A stretch of 64,000 nt of DNA, from positions 8,928,001 through 8,992,000 of the forward strand of contig NC_039491.1 in NCBI RefSeq assembly GCF_003590095.1, given 5' to 3'. Numbering within the stretch: the stretch's first letter is position 1; every line of letters begins with the position of its first letter. Made by a program: the position numbers and the translations under genes. The notes under the pieces are model-generated. The model was not told the origin of the DNA, made no database searches, and saw only the letters and a list, made by a program, of their open reading frames with translations. Of the stretch, positions 11,859 through 21,910 are shown one piece after another. This stretch comes from Trichoplusia ni (Eukaryota > Arthropoda > Insecta > Lepidoptera > Noctuidae).

Positions 11859-13038
11859 TCAATCATCATCAGATGACATTTCATTAGAACCACAATTCGC
11901 GTCCTTAATCTGTGAAGCCAACAATTTCATTTTCTTCTTATTAATTGAACCAGTACCTGATGCTTTTAAATAGCTTGGATGAGACGGAGTTATAAAAGCT
12001 ATAGTGTCTACAGATTGGTTATCCTTCCTCGATCTAGCATTCACCGCATATTTGAAAACTAAATTGTCTATCTCGTTCATAACCATCAGTCTGTCTGCAT
12101 CCTGCATTTTCTTCAGTTTCTCTGCTAGCAGTTGACCATAAAGGTCGTATTCGTTCCCTTCGCTGGGTTCGAGTGGAGCTGGTTTTTCTCTTTGGAATGG
12201 TATGTCACTTATTCGATTCTTGGCAATGAAGTGGGACTCTTGCGAATTTCTCCGTTTTCTACTGGAATCTTGGGAGTATTCTGATTGCTGTGAAGTCTCT
12301 GATTCTGCTTGTTGATTCATGATGTCGTAATCTCTTGATAGCCATCGTTCTCGTTTACGCCTCTTTGTAGTCGGTTCCTGTAAAAAATAATGCTTTCGAG
12401 TAACAGGTAGTGAAACAATAGAACAACTTACTAAATACTTCAATAATTTATAATAATTTATTAGTCCTCATGTTTTAGGTACCTGACCTGTTTTTGAAAA
12501 AAAAAAATATAAAAGTTACAATTTACATTCAGATTGCACATACTAATTATAGTAATTACGAAGCGGAACCATAGGTGACAAATAAAGTACGTAAAGACTA
12601 TTGAAGTTACAATGTACAGCAATACACACGTTCAAAACATAATAAGTGAATACTAACTGCATACTAATAATTAATCATTAAACATGTATTAATATAAACG
12701 TTGGATCTTACCAGTAATTGTATGTCCATTTCGTACATCGAGCCCAAAAAACTGTGCAACGCGTCAAACGCAAACCATGTAGGTTTATACACGTCTTCAA
12801 AATTTGACGATGATTCTTTAATTTTCCTCAGGTAATCTCTATAAGCTGTCATCAAACAATTTCTCTTTCGTTTTAGCTCCTCAACTGAGTATTCGACAGA
12901 GAATTGTGCTTGTATGCGCTCCCACGCATCAATAGTCTCTTGACGATTATTATTTGATGCTCTATTGCGATCCCATATAGCAGGCTCTTCCTTCAACAAC
13001 TCTATAAACTTCAACACTTTGTCGTTACTCCAATCCAT
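11859..13038 (-). CDS. MADF/BESS domain protein, Adf-1-like, two exons
   Basis: Exon 1 is 13038-12712 (109 codons); exon 2 is 12377-11859 (172 codons plus TGA), giving 281 residues. The donor (CTG|GTAAGA) and acceptor (TTTTTTACAG|GAA) join in phase 0 across a 334-bp intron. Residues ~8-105 form a MADF domain: the opening KFIELLKEEPAIWD, a second Trp in DAWERI, the basic helix EELKRKRNCLMTAYRDYLRK, and a third Trp in KPTWFAFDALHSFL. A basic stretch (KRRKRER, residues 114-120) could be a nuclear signal. Residues ~186-220 (YGQLLAEKLKKM...EIDNLVFKY) resemble a BESS protein-interaction helix. The tail is acidic (SSDDD). The family acts mainly as sequence-specific nuclear DNA-binding regulators; targets here are unknown. 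PIF/Harbinger transposons also encode MADF-like proteins, but no transposase is nearby, so a host gene is favoured. Confidence 0.87.
12378..12711 (-). other. Intron of the MADF/BESS gene
   Basis: A 334-bp A+T-rich intron between GTAAGATCC and a pyrimidine-rich ...ATTTTTTACAG acceptor (minus strand). The frames that run into it from either exon end in unrelated residues, supporting the splice call. Confidence 0.75.
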
Positions 13039-13260
13039 GACTTTTTGTCACGCGCAAAGCAACACGTCCGTACTTCAACGCTGCTTTCGTAAAACTAAAC
13101 AAGATGGCGAGAAATGTGAGGTCAACGGCCCGCGTGCGTCGTTTTGTGCGACAAAACCGACCGGCTCGGCAAACATGCGGGCAGCAGACATTACCCAAAT
13201 ATTTGTAAAAGACAGAAATGCTTAGAAGCGGTGTATTTGCAAAGGTCGGAATAAATGTTT
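13039..13260 (-). promoter_or_regulatory. Probable promoter and 5' UTR of the MADF/BESS gene
   Basis: This stretch is clearly richer in G+C and CpG than its surroundings. Read in the direction of the gene it holds CGCCATCTTG (13109-13100), 62-71 nt before the ATG. This is the reverse of a YY1/Pho-like AAGATGGCG and is followed by an Inr-like TTTAGTTTT. A 34-codon plus-strand frame (ATGGCGAGA start, 13105) overlaps but has no support. Confidence 0.45.
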
Positions 13261-13810
13261 ATTCTTTGTTCAAATATTCCGTTCTGTTTGTGGAATGCTT
13301 GTCGCTGTGAGGTCGATACATGAATCACGCGTGAGACAGTGACGCATGCACACGTTAGACGGAGAGCGAGCGATTGTTATTGATAGCCGTCTGGCGTTCG
13401 GAAACGGGGAATGTCTTTGTTTTTTTGACAACAGTGCATTTAATACCGCTGCGCGCTGCTTCAAACTTTAACCTTGTAATGTTTGCAAACAGATTTGCAA
13501 AGTCCTTGAGTGTTATTTGTACGGAAATAATTGATTAAGATTGTTTAACACAGCAAATTAATGTTGACGCATTGTTGTTTACGTTAATAGTTTTTATCAG
13601 AACATTACGAAACAGATGTGCACATTTTGAACATGTGACACAAAAAGTTAATCTCCTGCAGTATTTAGTAACAAAACATGTGGTTTTGGTCGTAATTTTT
13701 ATTTTACTTTTTGCTTGTATAGTATACCCATATTACTCTTACTTTTTTTACTCCGTACTTACGATTCGTTGAAGATTAGGCTGTCACTATAAGAATCATT
13801 CAATAAAAAT
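13261..13810. other. No gene recognised
   Basis: The first 180 bp remain moderately G+C-rich and may belong to the promoter region. The rest is A+T-rich with no domain-bearing frame. Confidence 0.45.
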
Positions 13811-14005
13811 ACGGATGGTCGAGTGGTAAAGGTCACCACGCCCAACCCATCATGCGCGACGTGTCGCAGCTTCGATCCCGGACTAGCCAATTTGTGTGAT
13901 TCTGTGTGAATGCTTGCCCTAAGTATAGGTGTTTTTATGCACGTGACTTGAATGTTAGTGTAACCCCTCGCGATATAAGGATTAAATTCCTAAGTGTGGG
14001 AAGAG
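13811..14005 (+). mobile_element. tRNA-derived SINE (family 1), near complete
   Basis: The best family-1 copy: A-box region GGATGGTCGAGTGGTAAAGG, a B-box-like AGCTTCGATCCC, then the tail GTGTGAATGCTTGCCC, ATGCACGTGACTTGAATG, GTGTAACCCCTCGCGATA and an end at ATTCCTAAGTGTGGG. No obvious target duplication. Confidence 0.8.
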
Positions 14006-15739
14006 TTGCTAAAAAGTTGACTTTAGAATTGTTTTTACCACTATATACTCGTAGTTATGATTAAATGGGTAGAGTATTATAAAGCTTTCGGTGAGTTTGT
14101 GTACTTTGCTCAGAATCACGTAGAGATATATGGCATGCGATGAAAGGATCAGTGTCTTGAATGTTTTTCGTCTTAAATATATGAGGCCTGCAATCTAAGA
14201 TACAGGCCTAAAAGTGTCGCTTTATATGATGCCGATTTGTTATATTATATTATCTTTAAAATAAACGACGAGCGATTTATTCACAAAATCACGTTGGTTA
14301 AATGTGGATGAGGCTCTATTTTTCATTGTTGAGTCTTTGTTCGGAATAGTGTCTAATGCTTTTATATATTAAGGTCGGTATTTACAAATTTTATCGGTTT
14401 CATTATGATAGAATACTATTTATATATTTTAAATGAGTACCAGTTTTAGAATTATTTAGTAATTGAAAAGTTAATAGGTCATAACGAGCATCTTGTAGAA
14501 TATGACATCATTCTTCTGACATTGAATTAACCATTTTAGAACAAATCTACCTACACAGCAAGCATGTGTTCGCCTTCTATTATTGCACCCTTAAACTAAG
14601 AAACTGCGTAGACATCCTATTACTTTAAACATGTCAGTCATACCAAAACTAAACTAAACATACTAACACCTTCATTACCAATACCATTTATTTTTCTTTT
14701 TATGTTAATCATCACCATTTATAGCATCGCCTTCTGGTAAAAACCAAAAATAATTAATATAATTTATATTTTTAAAACAATGTTTACGTACATAAACAAT
14801 CATTGAGATATTTTTGAGGCAGTCAACATTTTTTTTCTTAAATCTAACCCTATTAACTGCCCAATTGCTGTCCCTCAATCAATTAACGAACTTTACTTTC
14901 GCCGAGTCATAAAATCGAGTCTAGAACAACGCTTAACTTTTCTCGTTAACTTTGAAATTCTAATAACTTAACTAGTGGGAATCTGGTCCCGGACAACTTG
15001 TTAAATACTGCTTACGTTTACTAGAAATTTTGCTTCGAAACTGCCGAGGGAACTTGACCTTTGCCAGTTGGCAAAATACATTTTTAGAAGCGTTGGCGCT
15101 GTTTGGAACGCTCAAATGTATACCAACGAATTTGTTCTATCATTGTAATAAAACACGTGACTAATGTAAACAGACACGCTTTTTATTAAGTCAAAATAAA
15201 AATTACCTTGTACCATACCACAGATCACTTTATTTGATTTGAGCTATGATGACTTGTATGTAAAAAAAACAAGACAACAAGTACAATTTGTAAAGCAAAA
15301 CATTCAGGAAAATCTTTAAAAATATCTTTGAACAAATCTTAGACTCCATTGATTAAATTCGACATTGGAAAGTTAGGTTGTTTCCCTGCAAACAATGAAA
15401 ACATCCACGTTATCTCGACTTCCTTTATTCGGATCCCTCAATGAAACCAGTTACCGAGACTTCTTTTCATCATGATCAGACAGCCATATTTTTGAATAAC
15501 AATAGACGAAGCTAATATTAAGTGATAGGTTTCCAATAAGGCTTAAAAAAGGTTGTTTTGAAAAAGGTTCGGTTTGGGGTGAACAATAAAGATTAAAGTA
15601 ACATTATTTTGAAAGGATTCTCTCGTGAATTGAGATTTGTATCAGACTTAGCTGCTGTAGTATAGAAAGATGTCTCATTTCTACAACTGTTTTCGATATA
15701 TTTTATAATGATTACAACGAAACACGATTTTCGTACCAA
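14006..15739. other. No gene recognised
   Basis: 1.7 kb of A+T-rich sequence with neither coding signal nor recognisable repeat. Confidence 0.5.
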
Positions 15740-15912
15740 GTAATTTAATCCTCGTGTCGCGTTGGGTTTCACAAACATTCAAGTCACATGTACAAGGAAA
15801 TCCAGACTCAGGACAAGCTTAGCTATGCACTTAGAGCACACGTGAGGATCGAACCTGAGAACGTCGTGCACAGAGGGTTTGAAGAGGTGATCTCAACTAC
15901 TAAGCCAAATAT
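15740..15912 (-). mobile_element. tRNA-derived SINE (family 1)
   Basis: The minus strand carries a head with a B-box-like CAGGTTCGATCCTCACGTG and the tail GAGTCTGGATTTCC, ACATGTGACTTGAATG, TGTGAAACCCAACGCGACA. The opposite-strand frame at 15788-15973 is a translation of it. Confidence 0.75.
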
Positions 15913-15918
15913 CTTATA

Positions 15919-15942
15919 CTTATATATATATATATATATATT
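15919..15942. repeat. (TA)n microsatellite
   Basis: An uninterrupted TA run of about ten units directly beside the SINE head. Confidence 0.85.
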
Positions 15943-16718
15943 ATACTTGCTGCGAAAGTCTTTAAGTGTTTAAAACCCTAAAAGGCCAAACATTAAAGTT
16001 TAATCATAATTTTTGTTGAGTCTTCAATTGCTTTCATTACTGAAAAGGCGAAAAGCTTAAAAATCTGTTCGCTACAGAATTCTGAAAATAAATTATTGCC
16101 TAGTTAAACAAGTATTTTATCATGGCAATAATTTTTCAATTAATACTATTTCCAAGAAAAACTATTCTGGAGGATTTTTCTTGCTATCCATTTTGCTCTA
16201 TAGCGAAGCCCCTCAAGATTATATTATTATATCAAGATTATAGATCCACTAACCTAACAGTTCCCCATGCTTACAGTTTCACCCGTTTATAATGTTTAAA
16301 AGGATTAAGTCAGCACAAAAATAACTGCTATCACTCAAAAGTAGATGGTATGTAACAAATAAATAAGAATTAGTATTGACCATCATCAGTAGATACTCAT
16401 CTCTCAGACTCACATCAACTTCTTTCGTCGTAGGACGAAATGGAGCTCTACGCTGTGTTATTGCCGACTTTCCACACCTAAATTTTGGTTCAAGACGTGG
16501 TAGGCCCACAGGCAATCTAATCTTGTAAACTTGAAACATATTATCTGAAACAATCCGTCGTGACATTGAAGTAGTATTTGTTGTTGTACTCATTATTGTT
16601 AACATAATGACGAGAAAATTTGTTATCTAGCTTATTTTCAGAATGACGTGAATATTTTTGCGATTCGCTTTTGGGTTTTCATGGATGGTAGGATTTTCGT
16701 ATAATACCACTTACCTAC
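15943..16718. other. No gene supported
   Basis: Holds a 108-codon minus-strand frame (16605-16279) with a basic, proline-containing middle (GLPRLEPKFRCGKSAITQRR). It resembles nothing I recognise and has no clear promoter, splice site or second exon, so it is not called a gene. Confidence 0.4.
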
Positions 16719-16800
16719 TGTTCCGTATACAAACGATGAAATCGGGACTAATACTCTGCTATCTGTATGTCTGACCGTAGTAGTATGCCACCAGGTGGAG
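16719..16800 (-). repeat. Repeat C fragment
   Basis: The order GTTCCGTA, ATCGGGACTAATACTC, GCTATCTGTATGTCTGACCG, GCCACCAGG follows the inverse of the end of repeat C (gttccgta, gggaccctatta, ctgtctgtctgtcc, caccagg). Highly decayed. Confidence 0.45.
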
Positions 16801-17299
16801 GTTATTACGGTCATGACTTTGATTGGTGATCTACTTTTTTCGCTTTTTTCCTAACTATACTCTCATCTCACTCACTCTAAGTCTCAATGTCACTTGACCA
16901 CGGTTTTTTTTTTTCGATATATTTAAAACAAAACTGCAAGAAATACAAATGTTTCTTCAAGCAAAAAAGTACGAGTTTATTGGATTTCCTAAGCGAAGTA
17001 TATGACAACTGATTTGTGTTAAGTAAACCTTAAAATATTCATGACATAGTGGTTCCAAGACATAGTTTGCTGCTTAACTTCACTTAGTCTTTTGTTATCA
17101 TTGTTTTGATCATGAGGAACAATAAGTTTATTTCCGGCATATTTAGCTGAAACTTCCACTTTATTAGCCTTGCTTGGGAATTTGCTTTGAATTGTCTTCT
17201 TGTTCGGAACTTCTATTTGGGTGTATGAGAGTTATTCGTAGTTAGCGGCAAGGTTAAGAGGTCGATGGCATTTGCTGTTGTTAAGTCACTATTATGTCG

Positions 17300-17430
17300 A
17301 CTGTAAGGACAGTTGAGTGGGCTGCCACGCTTGTAGCTTCTCTGCACGAACAGGCGCGGATTCAATCCTCGCGTTGATTAAGAACTTTTGCGAAATTCCA
17401 GACGCGATATAAAGATTTTGTTTAAAATAA
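17300..17430 (+). mobile_element. Decayed tRNA-derived SINE
   Basis: A B-box-like GCGGATTCAATCCTCGCG is followed by CCAGACGCGATATAAAGATT, which mirrors the CGCGATATAAGGATT end of family 1. The centre of the usual tail is missing. Confidence 0.45.
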
Positions 17431-17627
17431 GAGATTTCAAACATAATATAATAAAATAATCATGAATTAACCTCACGACTGCTTCGTTAATATTATATTA
17501 TTTAGCTATCAGATAAAGCAGTTTTAGTATCTGTTTCACATAATTATCTGTCGCAACAAAGAATTTAACACGTGTCAATTTTGTAACAGTAATCTGCTAA
17601 AAAGTTCGAATCTATAAAACTGTAATA

Positions 17628-17911
17628 AAAACCAGTCAAGTGCGAGTCGGACTATGGAACCAGAGAGTTACTCATAGGCTAATGATAAATAAGTTGGTTG
17701 GGCGACAAATAAGTTTGTGGGTTTGGGTCATTTTTTTTTTTATCGAAACCGTCCTTATTTAACCTCGTTCTTTATTTTTCACAAATAAACACAGTACAAA
17801 TTCATCATATATGAATATTTGGACTGTTTAGCTATCACAATTTATTAGATAACGGACTTACGGACATCGGAGCCTCATCGGCTTCCATTCTTACGAAACC
17901 CTAAAAAGTAA
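17628..17911 (+). repeat. Repeat C, near full length
   Basis: Starts AAACCAGTCAAGTGCGAGTC and ends TACGAAACCCTAAAAAG. The interior contains GACTGTTTAGCTATCACA and ACGGACTTACGGACATCGGA. This beginning and end are typical of a very common lepidopteran dispersed repeat, and further copies lie at 32393, 44815, 47625, 52966 and 62568. Its transposon class is unknown to me. Confidence 0.65.
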
Positions 17912-18919
17912 ACACAAAAACTTCAAATTGACCTATAAAATAGGACGTGGCTTGAACAATAAACAGTACTGAAACTGTTTGTATGGTTGTTAGGATTATC
18001 CTTTTATAGGTCTTGTTTGAATGCCTATTCAAAAGTAACTTAAGAGTATTTTCTCCAAGTGGGTTGATAGGCAAACTTCAAAAGCGATTTGCACGTCAAG
18101 GATGGTTCTTGGTGAGTTTGAAACCTTATCTGGGTGTTGTATAAAATGGTTGTTTGTTGAAATCAGATGTTATGTATCTGACATGTATGGAACATAATTT
18201 TTGAGATTCACGCCATTAGTAAGTTGAAGAGTTTTGATTAATTTGCTGATTCTGGTAGACTGAAAACTTTTATCTATACTTTTTTTGACTCCTTCATTAT
18301 CCATTTTTAGTTTATTTCTTTCTTCCTAAGTTTGCTCTTGAAAATAATAATAAAGATATACTTTCTACAAAAATGATTCGCTTGAACCAAATTTAATCGT
18401 ATTCGGTAGAAATCTGATCAGAAACTCTACCACAATCTAAAGCTGTACTAACCGCTGTGGAAGGGAAACTCTCCTTCACGAAGAAGCATTCGCCATCCTA
18501 CGTACATACGTTACGTTACAAAGACTTAATGTAAAAGTAATTACCATACCGAGTAAAATTAACTTCCTTTCACGACTTGACTTGCACATTTCAATAATTT
18601 CCCTAATTAGAGGGATGTGAGTATTGCGGAGTTAGAACGACATGTTCGATTCAATTTAAAAATAAAGTAAAATCGTTTGTGGGAGAAAATTGCTAATTTA
18701 GTTAAATCGTGGACTTTGAAACATAATTCTATTGCCAGTTGTCAGTTAATTCATTGCGAATATTTCTCTTTGTATCAAAAATACAAGAGAAAACAAATTA
18801 TATTATATCGTGTAATAATAAAACCTTGAAGTCAATGTCCTGAGCAAGAACAAACATGTACGTTGTTAATTTAATAAAATAGTTTAGAACTAGAAAAACC
18901 TACCAATCTCTCTTATAGT
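17912..18919. other. No gene recognised
   Basis: A+T-rich; nothing seen. Confidence 0.5.
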
Positions 18920-19084
18920 TAGCTGTTACCAGCGGGCCCGCCTGCTACAACTTGAAAATCGACCCACGGGGACATAAAATCGGGATAAAAACTATTTTAC
19001 TTTTCAATCCTGGTTAAAAACTATCTGTGGGCCAAGTTTCATATAAAACCGTTCAGTGGTTTTTGAGTGAAAGAGGAATGCTTT
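18920..19084 (-). mobile_element. Helitron-like element, family 2, truncated
   Basis: Reads TTAGCTGTTACCAGCGGGCC (CTAG end mutated to TTAG), then CCCACGGGGACATAAAATCG and CCGTTCAGTGGTTTTTGAGT. Matches the copies at 32450 and 51648. The far end with TATAATATTA is lost. Confidence 0.7.
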
Positions 19085-19439
19085 TTAACCGTATTTAGGT
19101 CCGTCGTAGGTCCCTAAGTGTCATTGAACTCCCGTTTCTCCTTTTAAATATAAAGTTTTCTTTGTTATATCAGCCCTTGTTTTTATAGTACAATACTTAA
19201 ACTTACAACGGTTTTAGATGTTTTTAAATAACTTTGTTTGAAGCCTCTCACGAGGTATGTTTTTAATTTTGTATTTCCTTTGTTTCAGCTAGTCACAATT
19301 ATTAAAAATACAATATTCAAAATTGTGAATGGATAATGAATACTAATTTTACTCGTTAGAAGAAACAATGCAAATATGTAAAGGTCAGACAAGAAGGTAG
19401 CATTTCTTATCGCCCACTGGTATCCGGCCAAATATATGA
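19085..19439. other. No gene recognised
   Basis: A+T-rich; overlapping frames on both strands here run through the hairpin at 19440 and are not genes. Confidence 0.5.
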
Positions 19440-19513
19440 TTGTGATTTTGGCATATATTACCAAATATATGCCAAAATCACAAGGCAGTACAGCTCCTTG
19501 TGATTTTGGCATA
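19440..19513. repeat. Triple inverted repeat with two alternative hairpins
   Basis: A 20-nt arm TTGTGATTTTGGCATATATT (19440-19459) is followed after 4 nt by its perfect reverse complement (19464-19483). An 18-nt part of that second arm (19468-19485) also pairs perfectly with a third arm at 19496-19513 (CCTTGTGATTTTGGCATA) across a 10-nt loop. The two hairpins are mutually exclusive. It may be the end of an inverted-repeat transposon, but no distant partner was found. Confidence 0.85.
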
Positions 19514-20999
19514 GTAACAAAAAAAAATCGATTAAAATGTTTAAATAATATTAAATCATTAACATCCCGCTTTTGTGCGCAGTCCTCTCCTCTTGTAGAG
19601 AAGTCTACAGAATTGATTACCACGCTAGTTGCCTGCGGCGTGACGATAGATTTTCGTACGGTGTTTTCCATCACCGTTTTATCAGTGCTGTCTTAGAGAG
19701 TACATAAACTTGAAAAAGTCACTTTGGTATTTTGTCTGCGATGGGATATAACTGGAAGACATTCAAGATACAAAACTACTACTAAATAGAAAGGGGATTC
19801 GTACAAGGCTTTAAACATGTCCCCATTACTACGAACAAAAACAAACAACAAAATTTATATTGGCGCCCAACATGTGACTCTTGTAACTTTACGTATCTTG
19901 GTCAAAAAGGTCCGGTAGCATCTGTTGATGGTGACATTCTGATCACGTTGATGTTTTATTACTTTTAACAATGCAATAGGCTAGTAGCTAAGTGATAAGA
20001 GTTTGTTTGAAGGCTTTAATCGAATCCCCTCGAGGGAAGAATTACGGGGGTACCTAATACGCTGTAGTATTTTTTGGTGTGGAAAAGGAGAAAATTGATA
20101 TGAAATGTCTTTTTTCCGTTATTTGTAATCTCTTTACGTATTTTTTGATAGAATCACACTCCCTTTTGCCCTCACTTTTCCTGTTCACTCTAAAAATGTC
20201 CACCTGCCATAAGATCAAATTATATGTGTAGGTATTACATTCCTATTTCAGTAACTTCGCAGAAACTAAGCTGAGGCAAAAACATTTTAACGGAAAATTT
20301 TCCTAATTATGGGACTGAGGAAAATAAGAGTATTATTCTGGGTTCCATAATTGCTAGGTTTAATTTATTTTGATACAACCGTCAACATTTCAGTCACGTG
20401 CGGAATGCTTTTGGGGAAAATGGACGTGTTTTGGTGGCCCCTGACCGGAACTACGTAAGTCTGTCGTAAACGCTAAATTATTGATGAGCTTAGTATTTTT
20501 CACCTTCCACACTTTATTTCCGACAATGTGGGTAGAATGGCAATGGATTTTGTGATTTAGATTTCTTATTTTTTTTGCTATGAATTCGAAGGCCGCTGTT
20601 TTTCAAAACTACTCATGCTGTATTGTCTTTGTCGTTAAAGTAGGTACCTGACGGAACTATTTGATGTTATGTTAATAAAGAACTATAGGCAAATTTGATC
20701 TCCTTCAAAAAACGTCAAACGTCAACGTCACAAACGTCAAAGGGATACCTTTATAAAACCATCAAGCTATAAATAAATTGAAATTTATTATCTACTAACA
20801 AATTTGTTTACAAAACAAACCTTACCACCACAAACCATTATCACATCACATCAAATACACTCGCAGATCATAAAACAACATTCCAATTACTCTAAGAGCA
20901 GTATACAGCATTGCTACATCTTTATCGGATGAAACTACATATTTATTAGTATAAAACAAAGGCCCGTTAGATTTTATGACGGCATCGCCCTCAGAATCC
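19514..20999. other. No gene recognised; ACGTCAA cluster at 20711-20742
   Basis: Bases 19570-19740 have a more balanced composition and may be a decayed repeat. At 20711-20742 the word ACGTCA(A) occurs four times in 32 bp. The rest is A+T-rich. Confidence 0.5.
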
Positions 21000-21430
21000 T
21001 GGCTTCCACCCAAGTGTGCCCTAAATATTTTATATCCGAACGCATAGGATGTTTCCCTATTGCATGAACTTGCTACAGAGTCAGGGTGTGACAGATAGCA
21101 CTGACTGCACGAGGCATCATCGGCCTAGCCTTTTCTCAACTATGTTGGTGTCGGAGTCTTACCGGATTCAGCTAAGTACCAGTGTTATACAAGGAGTGAC
21201 TGCCTATCTGATCTCCTCAACTGTTACCTGGGCAACACAATACCCCTTGGTTAGACTGGTTGTCAGACTTTGAAGCTTCTGACTACCTGTAACGACTGTC
21301 AAAGATGTATGAATAACAGCCGGGACCCACAATTTAACATGACTTCCGAAACACGGAGAAACTCGTAAGACAAAGATGGTCACCCATCTACGGACCAACC
21401 GCGTCAAGCGTAGCTTAAAGAATGAACTTT
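21000..21430 (-). mobile_element. Repeat A (retroelement 3' region)
   Basis: The minus strand reads GTGGGTCCCGGCTGTTATTC, GACAGTCGTTACAGGTAGTC, AAGGGGTATTGTGTTGCCCA, then AGCTGAATCCGGTAAGACTC and CCAACATAGTTGAGAAAAGG. The same order appears at 34560-35130 and 45690-46190. It behaves like the 3' end of a LINE or of a SINE using it; no reverse transcriptase remains. Confidence 0.65.
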
Positions 21431-21776
21431 GTCAGTTGGACTTATGATAAGCCTGTAAAGATACCAGTTCAGATCCTCCGGAAACAACAGCTCGTAAAAC
21501 ACCGAATGGTACAAATTATTTCGGTTTACTACGCAGTAAACTTCCGCAGATACTGCAACTTACGATTTGTTTACATAACATAAGTAGTTGTGAAAACTGA
21601 GGATTTTCTGACGTTGGTTCTTGGAAATATTCTGATAAAATCGGTTCTGCCATTTCAAGTGTTCGTCTTTGTATTCGCTTTTCGCTTTGTTGGTAGGATT
21701 TTTTTTTATAGTTTCTTAAGGATGTCTTTGGCAGTATATCGATGTGCAAAACTCCACAAATTCTTTATTTAATGAT

Positions 21777-21910
21777 GTAACGGTTTACTCACGCGTATTT
21801 ATCGGGGGAGCCCGACTATTTTCGGATCCAACCGGAGTCCTTAATCATGAGCTGACGAGTTGGGATCGCGAGTCGAACTGACTCGCGATCCCGCCGCGTC
21901 AGTGTCTTCT
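21777..21910 (+). repeat. Repeat D with perfect 13-bp palindrome
   Basis: Begins TGTAACGGTTTACTCACGCG as at 4682 and 6946. Its right part contains GGGATCGCGAGTC (21862-21874), a 5-nt spacer, and the exact inverse (21880-21892). G+C-rich compared with surroundings; class unknown. Confidence 0.6.

Noticed and set aside
12965..13225. Plus-strand 86-residue frame over the MADF start
   Set aside because: It is antisense to MADF exon 1 and its 5' region; the minus-strand gene explains the sequence.
16279..16605. 108-codon minus-strand frame as a gene
   Set aside because: No recognisable domain, no promoter or splice context, and its C-terminal third is hydrophobic A+T-codon sequence; likely chance.
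19285..19696. Overlapping frames of 129 and 86 residues on both strands sharing MPKSQG and CDFGI words
   Set aside because: The shared words come from the inverted-repeat DNA at 19440-19513, read on both strands, not from homologous proteins.
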